Part shown: positions 58,170 to 64,000 of the stretch, in pieces
Position numbering within the stretch: the first letter of the stretch is position 1
Layout of the letters: each line of letters opens with the position of its first letter
Assembly (NCBI GenBank): GCA_963802355.1
Contig: CAWDIV010000015.1
Span: 992,001 to 1,056,000 of the forward strand
Reading direction: 5' to 3'
Length of the DNA stretch: 64,000 nt
DNA from: SG8-41 sp963802355
GTDB lineage: Bacteria > Pseudomonadota > Gammaproteobacteria > Burkholderiales > SG8-41
Translations under genes and position numbers: made by a program
Notes under the pieces: model-generated
Databases searched by the model: none
Told to the model about the DNA's origin: nothing
What the model saw: the letters and a program-made list of their open reading frames with translations, nothing else

Positions 58170-58345
58170 GTACGACCTGCGCGCGCTATGCACCCGGCGG
58201 TGGGGATGGGGACGTTTTTCAGCCCGTCGACGAGCTCGGGGATCGCCTAGACCGGCGCGCGCCACCAGCACCAGCGCTTTCACTTTGTCAGGACGCGCCT
58301 GCGCGACCTTCTGACCGAATTGTCCCGACTGCGAGTGGATGAGCA
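58170..58345 (-). pseudogene. Alpha/beta hydrolase fragment downstream of the sulfatase
   Basis: On the minus strand HGLVLIHSQSGQFGQKVAQA then RPDKVKALVLVARAG is the nucleophile-elbow region (HSQSG) of an alpha/beta hydrolase. After a frame change IPELVDGLKNVPIPTA continues. Start and end of the gene are missing. It directly follows the sulfatase stop. Confidence 0.75.
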
Positions 58346-59884
58346 CTAGGCCATGCCGACGGGCTCGGCGAGATCGGAGCGCACTGTGCCCGGGCGCGCG
58401 CGCATCATGTCGTGCAGCTCTTTCCTCACGTCCGCGCAACCGGGATCGTCGAAGCGGTTGTCCATTTCCGCCGGATCGTTCGCGAGGTCGTAGAGCTCTC
58501 CCGCGCCGGAACCGAGCTCGAAAGTGCACTTGTGGGTTTTGGTCCGGACGGTCCGGAGCTTGAGATCCACGCCGCAGCGCGACGGGTGCACGTGCCACTC
58601 GCTGTAGGCGACGTCGCGCGTCGCGGCGCTGCCGGCAAGCAGTTTTCTGAGGCTGCGGCTCTGCAGTGCCATCGGTTCAGAGACACCGGCGCAGTCGTAG
58701 AACGTCGCCGCGAGATCCAGCGTCGAAACCGGCTCGTCGACGACCTTCCCCGCCGCGATGCCCGGTCCGCGCGCAATCATCGTAACGCGCAGCAAGTCTT
58801 CGTATGGGATCGGGTGCTTGAGATACAAGCCGTGGTTGCCGAGCAGCTCGCCGTGGTCAGTGGTGTAGACGACGAGCGTGTCCCGTTCGAGCCCGCTGTC
58901 GCTCAACAAAGCGAGGATGCGCCCGACGTTGTGATCGATCAGCGAGATCATGCCGTAGTAGTTCGCCGTCATCTCGGCAAGCTGGCGGTCGGTCTGGTCC
59001 GGGACGCGTGAGCCCTCGGCGCGGTACTTGAGCAGGGCCGGATCGGCAAGTTGGGGAGTCCCTTCCAGCACCGCCTTGTGCCACCACGGCCGGCGCTCCA
59101 GATCTCTGGCGCGGTGCGTGGGCAACGGCACGTCCTTCGCGTCGTACATCGAGCTCCACGGCTCGGGACAGTCAAACGCATGGTGCGGGTCAGGAAACGA
59201 GACCCACGCACAGAACGGCCCGCCCTGTTTGCGGTCCTCTCCCAGCCAGCGGATCGCACGATCTGCGACCCAGGTGCTGTTATGCCACGCGGCGGGGAGC
59301 GCCGACGACCACGTCTGCGCGGCTCCGGAGCCCGGGCGTGTCTCCTGCGCCCATAGCTTCAGGCCTTCCTCGTTCGTGCCGCGTGCAATGAGCCAGCGCT
59401 CGTAATGCCCCACGGCAGGGCGCTCGAGCGGGCGCGTGCGGTGCATATGTCCAAGCACGCAGAGCTCGACGTGCTGGAAGCCCATGTACGGCCCGAACCA
59501 CGAGGGGCCATAACCGGCCTGGCTCTTATTGCATTCGGGCGTGCCGGTGGGTGCAAACGTCGACTTCGTCGCGAAATGCGCCTTGCCGAAAAGCGCAGTC
59601 CGGTAACCCGCCCGCCCCAGCGTCCCCGCGAATCCCTGCTCACCTGTAGCGGGATCGAGATCGACGCCGTTGTCCCACACGCCATGCGTGAGCGGCAGCA
59701 ACCCGGTCAGGATGGACGCGCGCGAGGGCTGGCACACGAGATTAGGCGTGATGTTCGCCGAGAAGCGCGTGCCCTCGCGCGCAAGCTGGTCGAGATGCGG
59801 CGTGCGGATGTGCCGGTTTTCGAAACCGTTGCAATCGGCGCGCTGCTGGTCGGAAGTGATGAGCAGAATGTTGGGCTGGTTCAT
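58346..59884 (-). CDS. Sulfatase family hydrolase
   Basis: A 512-residue sulfatase. The metal site is NILLITSDQQRADC, the formylglycine motif is NLVCQPSRASILTGLLPLTH (Cys to be converted by a maturase), then FGKAHFATK and VYTTDHGELLGNHGLYLKHP. The mid-chain insert with PWSSMYDAKD resembles choline-sulfatase/arylsulfatase relatives. It hydrolyses sulfate esters (or phosphonate esters in some relatives). It has no signal peptide, so it is cytoplasmic. Convergent with the TctC gene. Confidence 0.9.
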   Translation of the reverse strand: MNQPNILLITSDQQRADCNGFENRHIRTPHLDQLAREGTRFSANITPNLVCQPSRASILTGLLPLTHGVWDNGVDLDPATGEQGFAGTLGRAGYRTALFGKAHFATKSTFAPTGTPECNKSQAGYGPSWFGPYMGFQHVELCVLGHMHRTRPLERPAVGHYERWLIARGTNEEGLKLWAQETRPGSGAAQTWSSALPAAWHNSTWVADRAIRWLGEDRKQGGPFCAWVSFPDPHHAFDCPEPWSSMYDAKDVPLPTHRARDLERRPWWHKAVLEGTPQLADPALLKYRAEGSRVPDQTDRQLAEMTANYYGMISLIDHNVGRILALLSDSGLERDTLVVYTTDHGELLGNHGLYLKHPIPYEDLLRVTMIARGPGIAAGKVVDEPVSTLDLAATFYDCAGVSEPMALQSRSLRKLLAGSAATRDVAYSEWHVHPSRCGVDLKLRTVRTKTHKCTFELGSGAGELYDLANDPAEMDNRFDDPGCADVRKELHDMMRARPGTVRSDLAEPVGMA

Positions 59885-59909
59885 GCGCGGCTGGGACCTG
59901 GACGGGTTC

Positions 59910-60398
59910 CTATCCTAGCTTGTAGCCGATCTGGCGCAGCAGCCCCTTGCGCCAGGCGATGTCCTCGTCGCCTTCGATGCCTTTCGGCGAAAAGCCGTCC
60001 ACCACGCCCACGACCCCGCGCCCCTGCTCCGTTTCGGCGAGGATCACTTCGGTCGGGTTCGCGGTCGCGCAGAAGATGCGGCAGACCTCGGGCACCATCT
60101 TGACCGCGTTCAGGACGTTGATCGGGTAGAAGCCGTCACCGAGAACGATGATGAAGCAATGGCCCGCGCCGAGGGCCCGCGCGTTCTTGCGGGCGAGCTC
60201 GGTCGCCGCGGGATCGGTGCCCGACCATCGCACTAGGCACTTGCCCGATGCTTCGCAGAACGCCACGCCGAACTTGATGGCCGGCACGGCGGTAACGAGT
60301 GTTTCGTGGATATCCTCGACCGTCTTGATGAAATGCGACTGCCCGAGTATGAAGTTCGTCGTTTCCGGCTTTTCGATCCTGACGGTCGTGAGTTGCAT
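59910..60398 (-). CDS. Adenosine-specific kinase-like protein (DUF355/COG1839)
   Basis: A 162-residue protein of the small COG1839 family: VRIEKPETTNFILGQSHFIK, TVEDIHETLVTAVPAIKFGV, AFCEASGKCLVRWSG and HCFIIVLGDGFYPINVLNAV, with EVCRIFCATANPTEVILAET at the end. An archaeal relative was described as binding adenosine and giving AMP; the bacterial role is not known. GAGGAGGAG precedes ATG 60398. It is immediately upstream of the sulfatase on the same strand. Confidence 0.85.
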   Translation of the reverse strand: MQLTTVRIEKPETTNFILGQSHFIKTVEDIHETLVTAVPAIKFGVAFCEASGKCLVRWSGTDPAATELARKNARALGAGHCFIIVLGDGFYPINVLNAVKMVPEVCRIFCATANPTEVILAETEQGRGVVGVVDGFSPKGIEGDEDIAWRKGLLRQIGYKLG

Positions 60399-60469
60399 GG
60401 CTCCTCCTCTGGAGCGGAGCTCCCGCGCTAATTTACCACTGCTTAGGCTTCCTTCCTCCTGCCGCGAGT

Positions 60470-60667
60470 CCACGCGAAAACGCCGCAGGAAGTCATCGCC
60501 CGGCGAATCAGCAAGAGCCCTGCCGCAACCGTCACTACGGGAAAAGCTGGAGGCAGCGGGCCTGGAGCCCAGGTACCGGGTCGCCGCAGGAAGTGCAGAC
60601 GTTGATACACCGCGAGCGTGTGCGCTGGGCCAAGCTGATCAAGGAGCTCGGCTTGAAGCCGGATTGA
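60470..60667 (+). pseudogene. C-terminal remnant of a TctC receptor
   Basis: In three successive frames the segment reads TPQEVIARRIS, then PQPSLREKLEAAGLEP, then TGSPQEVQTLIHRERVRWAK and LIKELGLKPD to TGA 60665-60667. This is the standard end of a Bug receptor. The 5' two thirds of the gene are gone. It is the third TctC remnant in the window. Confidence 0.82.
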
Positions 60668-60760
60668 CCTTCATGCCATTGGATCCTCTAAGCTCGCCGG
60701 TGACTTGCCGCGCCGATCCTGAACTCGTTGGAGGGCACTATAATTCGGGCCTGCCCCGCC

Positions 60761-62132
60761 ATGACACCCAAGTCGCCGAACATCCTCTTGATCCTTGCTG
60801 ACAACCTCGGCTGGGGCGAATTGGGCTGCTACGGCGGCGGGGCGCTGCGCGGGGCGCCGACGCCGCGCATCGACGCCCTCGCCGCCGAAGGCCTGCGGCT
60901 GCTCAACTTCAACGTGGAGAGCGACTGCGTGCCGACGCGCTCGGCGCTGATGACGGGGCGGCACCCGATACGCACCGGCGCGCTGCAATCCATCTCCGGC
61001 GGACTGCCGCAGGGCATCTCGCCCTGGGAGATCACGCTGGCGCAGCTCCTTTCCCGCCGGGGTTATGCGACCGCGATCCATGGCAAGTGGCATCTCGGCG
61101 ATCGCCCCGGCCGCTATCCGACGGATCGCGGCTTCGACGAGTGGTACGGGATCCCCGCACCACCAACGAGAGCATGTTCACGAGCGCACCCGGGTACGAT
61201 CGATCGGTGGTCCCCCTCCCCTACGTCATGCAGGGCCGGAAGGGCACGAAGGCCCGAAACGTCGTGCGTGTACGACCTCGAGAAGCGCCGGCGCATCGAT
61301 TCGGAGCTCGTCACGCGGGCGCTCGACTTTCATGCGCCGTCAGGCGAAGGCCCGAAGGCCTTTCTTCGCTTACATCCCGCTCACCCAGCTGCACTATCCG
61401 ACGCTGCCGCACCCCGACTTCGCCGCCAAGACCGGGGCGGGAGAGTTCGCCGATTCGCTGGCGGAAATGGATCATCGTGTCGGACAGGTCCTCGATGGGA
61501 TCGCTGCGCTGCGCATCGCGGGCGAAACCGTGGTCATCTTCGCGAGCGACAACGGGCCGGAGTTCCGCCGCCCGTGGCGCGGCACGGCGGGTCCCTGGAC
61601 GGGCACGTACCACACGGCAATGGAAGGAGGATTGCGTGCGCCGTGCATGCTGCGCTGGACCGGGCACGTGCCCGCGGGCGGCGTCTCGAACGAGATCGTG
61701 CACGTCACCGATCTCTATCCGACCCTCGCGCGCCTCGCCGGGGCGAAACTGCCGGCCGATCGCCCGATTGACGGCGTGGATCAGCTCGACTTCTTCCTGG
61801 GAAAACAAAGGAAGTCGAGCCGCGAGGGATTCGTCTACTACATCAAGGGCGAGCTGCGCGCGGCCAAGTGGCGCAACTGGAAGATGCACCTCGTGTGGGA
61901 AAAGGAGCCGAACGAAGGCCCCGTGCACCTCGAGACGCCGTATATCTTCAACCTCGTGCAGGATCCGAAGGAGGAGACCGACGTGCACATGGCTTCGAGC
62001 TGGGCGCGCACGCCCCTGCGGACCATGATCCACGAGTTCCAGGAAAGCCTGAAGGCGTTTCCGCCGATTCCGCCCGGCGCGCCGGACGACTATGCGCCGG
62101 GACCTGCGGCGCGTTCCCGGCGCAAGGGTTGA
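60761..62132 (+). pseudogene. Arylsulfatase with clustered frameshifts
   Basis: From ATG 60761: NILLILADNLGWGELGCYGG, the formylglycine motif DCVPTRSALMTGRHPIRTGA and GYATAIHGKWHLGD. Near 61157 the frame shifts (TTNESMFTSAPGYDRS, PYVMQGRKG). It shifts back near 61265 (YDLEKRRRIDSELVTRALDF) and shifts again near 61340 (PFFAYIPLTQLHYPTLPHPD, VIFASDNGPEF, DLYPTLARLAGAKLP) to TGA 62132. All parts of a 455-residue arylsulfatase are present, so three indels within about 200 bases are the only damage. Confidence 0.88.
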
Positions 62133-62152
62133 AGGATGAAGGCGGAAGGAAG

Positions 62153-62187
62153 GTGTCAGGAACCTTGAGGGAAAAGGTTCCTGACAC
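62153..62187. terminator. REP-like hairpin GTGTCAGGAACCTT between convergent genes
   Basis: GTGTCAGGAACCTT (62153-62166) and AAGGTTCCTGACAC (62174-62187) pair perfectly over 14 bases with a 7-base loop. The sequence is of the type found in REP elements of proteobacteria. It stands between the broken sulfatase and the HtrA-like gene and could end transcription from both sides. Confidence 0.65.
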
Positions 62188-62220
62188 ATCAGTCACGTCC
62201 TATCGGTCACGCCTTTCGAG

Positions 62221-63195
62221 CTAGTGGCCCCACGGTCGCAAATAATCCATCCGGTCCGCGGAACGCACGTTCAGCTTCTTTACCAGCTTGTTCTGCAGGA
62301 CGTGCAAGGTGACGGCCGAGCCTGCTTCACCGCTTCCCCACAGCCGCTGGTAGAACTCGCTCTGGCGGCCAATGGCTTCGCCGCCTACGCCCAATATGAT
62401 GTCACCACGCTTCAGGCCGGCTTTCGCCGCTGGCGACTCCGGCAGCACTCGCGTCACCACCACGTGCCCCTGGATCTCCTCGGAATAGACGCCGAGCCAG
62501 GGCCGCGTCGGCCCGCGGCGGTGACCGATTGTGATGATGTCGTCCAGCAGCGGTTTGAGCAGGTCGATGGGAACGAACATGTTGCCGGGAAACGCGGCGC
62601 CGATTTCCAGCGCGTCACTGACCCACAGCGAGCCGATTCCGACGAGCTTGCCATCCGCGTCGATCAGCGCCGCGCCGCTGTGCTCGAAGCGCGGCGGCGC
62701 CGTGAAGATCCCGCCATCGATCATGTACTCCCACCAGCCGGTGAAACGCCGGCGCGAGACGACGCACGCGCGCGAAGTCCCCCCCGCGCCGCCGTGAGCG
62801 GCAACCAGTACCGTCGCCAGCTCGCGCACGGTCCTGGATGCCCCGATCTCGAGCGGCCGGCAGGAAACGGCCGAACGCACCAACCCGAAGCCGGTCGCGT
62901 GGTCGTAGCCGACTATGCTCGCGGGGAACACCCTGCCATCTCCTGCAACAACCAATACGGAGCCAGCCTCCAGCAGCAGGTAGCCGATCGTGAGTATCAG
63001 GCCCTTCTCGTCTATCACGATCCCGGTGCCCTCGCGTTCGGCGCCCAGGGTGTCGGCGGTACGTGCCTCGGGAACGGCCTTGATGCTCAACTTTACGACG
63101 CCCTCCAAGGGCACCGTATCGGCGTACAGCTCGGGAACCGCGACGTGGGTGGCACGCCAGGTAGAGAGCGCGGCGGCAAAGAAGGAAACGGTCAC
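62221..63195 (-). CDS. HtrA-like protein with PDZ domain, catalytic His and Asp absent
   Basis: A 324-residue trypsin-fold protein plus a C-terminal PDZ domain (PWLGVYSEEIQGHVVVTRVL, AAKAGLKRGDIILGVGGE). GTGIVIDEKGLILTIGYLLL has Gly-Tyr where HtrA has the NHVV His. GYDHATGFGLVRS has Gly-Phe where the catalytic Asp-Leu should be. FEHSGAALIDADGKLVGIGS keeps the Ser position. Related S1C-type proteins seem to share these losses, so a non-proteolytic, scaffold-like role is likely. The GTG start follows an in-frame stop and cuts the N-terminal helix close. Confidence 0.82.
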   Translation of the reverse strand: MTVSFFAAALSTWRATHVAVPELYADTVPLEGVVKLSIKAVPEARTADTLGAEREGTGIVIDEKGLILTIGYLLLEAGSVLVVAGDGRVFPASIVGYDHATGFGLVRSAVSCRPLEIGASRTVRELATVLVAAHGGAGGTSRACVVSRRRFTGWWEYMIDGGIFTAPPRFEHSGAALIDADGKLVGIGSLWVSDALEIGAAFPGNMFVPIDLLKPLLDDIITIGHRRGPTRPWLGVYSEEIQGHVVVTRVLPESPAAKAGLKRGDIILGVGGEAIGRQSEFYQRLWGSGEAGSAVTLHVLQNKLVKKLNVRSADRMDYLRPWGH

Positions 63196-63342
63196 GATCG
63201 GAAACGCGGCGCGGGCAGTGAGCCCATGTTATCGGGGTGCTCGCGGCGCGGCAACGGGAACGTGGGCAGGCGGGTAGCTCGGCATGACCTCTGCTCCCGA
63301 CGCGCCGCAGGACGTTCAGCCTGCTCTCCTTAACCGGTCCGC

Positions 63343-63954
63343 TCAGGCTGGGGGACGGTAGCGAACCTTCAGGATCTCGATTTCCTGTTCCCCGGTGGGG
63401 GTGGCGAGTATAGCGACGTCGCCGTTGCGTCTCTTGAGCAAAGCCTTTGCGATCGGGGAGATCCAGCTCACGTGGCCACGCTTGGTATCCACTTCGTCAA
63501 CGCCCACGATAGTGATCGTGCGCTCCTCACGCCCACCGTTCACGTAGGCGTAGGTCACGGTAGCGCCGAAATAGATCTGATCCGATTCGCCGCGCGCCGC
63601 GGGATCCACGACCTGCGCGATGTCGAGGCGCGCAGTGAGCTGATGAATGCGGCGATCGATTTCACGGAGCCGCTTTTTGCCGTAGATGTAGTCGCCGTTC
63701 TCGGAACGGTCGCCGTTGGAAGCCGCCCACGCGATGACCTTGACGAGCTCTGGCCGCTCGATGTCGAGGAGACGCGTGACTTCTGTCTTCAGCCGCGCAT
63801 AACCATGCGGCGTAATGTAGTTTTTGATGTCCTGCTGCGAAATCTGCCCGGCAGCGTGCTTGCCGTTACGACTGCCGTTGCTGCCGTTGCGGTTGCCATT
63901 GCTTCCGTTGCGATGTCCATTACGACTGCGAATGCGTGTGACTGGCTTTCCCAT
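63343..63954 (-). CDS. greB: Transcription elongation factor GreB with Asn/Gly-rich extension
   Basis: A 203-residue protein. From about residue 46 it is GreB: YITPHGYARLKTEVTRLLDI, ERPELVKVIAWAASNGDRSE then NGDYIYGKKRLREIDRRIHQ (the acidic tip of the coiled coil), and the FKBP-like part VGVDEVDTKRGHVSWISPIA. It rescues backtracked RNA polymerase by stimulating transcript cleavage. Residues 1-38 are a repeat of Asn, Gly, Ser and Arg (HRNGSNGNRNGSNGSRNGKH) not found in standard GreB; it reflects a CCGTTGC-type tandem repeat in the DNA. Confidence 0.93.
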   Translation of the reverse strand: MGKPVTRIRSRNGHRNGSNGNRNGSNGSRNGKHAAGQISQQDIKNYITPHGYARLKTEVTRLLDIERPELVKVIAWAASNGDRSENGDYIYGKKRLREIDRRIHQLTARLDIAQVVDPAARGESDQIYFGATVTYAYVNGGREERTITIVGVDEVDTKRGHVSWISPIAKALLKRRNGDVAILATPTGEQEIEILKVRYRPPA

Positions 63955-64000
63955 ATGGAGCTGACTGGCGAGTGAGCGTAGAAGGGTGAGCTTTATATTA

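Noticed and set aside
56034..58598. An 854-codon minus-strand frame opposite the dehydrogenase and TctC genes
   Set aside because: It spans two well-supported plus-strand genes. Only its segment near 58170-58345 looks protein-like, and this is reported as a hydrolase remnant.

Overview
This is a high-GC window from a Gram-negative bacterium, most likely a betaproteobacterium (Burkholderiales-like). The evidence is five intact Bug/TctC-type periplasmic solute receptors plus three TctC remnants, a TctD/TctE-like two-component pair, the fmdB - DUF502 - aspS gene order followed by nudB and an EEP nuclease/clsB pair, and a groESL operon behind a textbook sigma-32 promoter. No rRNA, tRNA, CRISPR array, phage or intact transposase was seen.

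Layout. (1) 1-8.1 kb is a catabolic/transport island on the + strand: a FAD-dependent tricarballylate-dehydrogenase-like protein, two TctC receptors, an MmgE/PrpD protein and a frameshifted carbamoylase-type amidohydrolase. It surrounds a small decayed tandem duplication that carries two paralogous secreted proteins of unknown function on the - strand. (2) 8.2-15.1 kb on the - strand is an operon resembling Escherichia coli ynbABCD (CDP-alcohol phosphatidyltransferase, hydrolase-methyltransferase, PAP2-phosphatase, CdsA-like cytidylyltransferase), with an added acyltransferase, a TVP38/DedA protein and an EEP nuclease/phosphatase. Four of its seven genes carry a frameshift or an in-frame stop. 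(3) 15.2-23.2 kb holds a universal stress protein and a run of broken genes (vapB, fused MFS/spermidine synthase-like, HExxH lipoprotein, DoxX, GNAT remnant), with an APH-like kinase and a CBS-domain protein still intact. (4) 23.2-35 kb: groESL, an EF-hand protein, a hydrolase, an MFS transporter, egtD, a frameshifted PBP7 gene, a structured RNA candidate with a strong terminator, the TctDE-like two-component system, an Atm1-type ABC exporter and a glycine-zipper protein. (5) 35-44 kb on the - strand reads fmdB, DUF502, aspS, secreted barnase-type RNase, barstar, nudB, nadA, SRPBCC protein, EEP nuclease, clsB. It is punctuated by inverted-repeat elements that supply the start-proximal and stop signals of neighbouring genes. 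(6) 44-51 kb: ackA pseudogene, ssb, MFS transporter, uvrA and a mazEF toxin-antitoxin pair. (7) 51-62 kb is a second catabolic/transport island: glycerate-2-kinase, three TctC receptors, dienelactone hydrolase, D-2-hydroxyacid dehydrogenase, one intact and one broken sulfatase, and an adenosine-specific-kinase-like protein. (8) The end holds an HtrA-like protein without the usual catalytic His/Asp, and greB.

Two themes run through the window. Reading-frame lesions are concentrated in accessory genes while about 15 kb of housekeeping coding sequence is uninterrupted; this argues for real gene decay, although assembly error must be excluded. Intergenic space is filled with several families of dispersed repeats that in at least four places form the stop codon of the adjacent gene. 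The likely biology is a metabolically versatile, slowly eroding genome with many tripartite-transporter receptors, none of which has TctA/TctB membrane subunits in this window.
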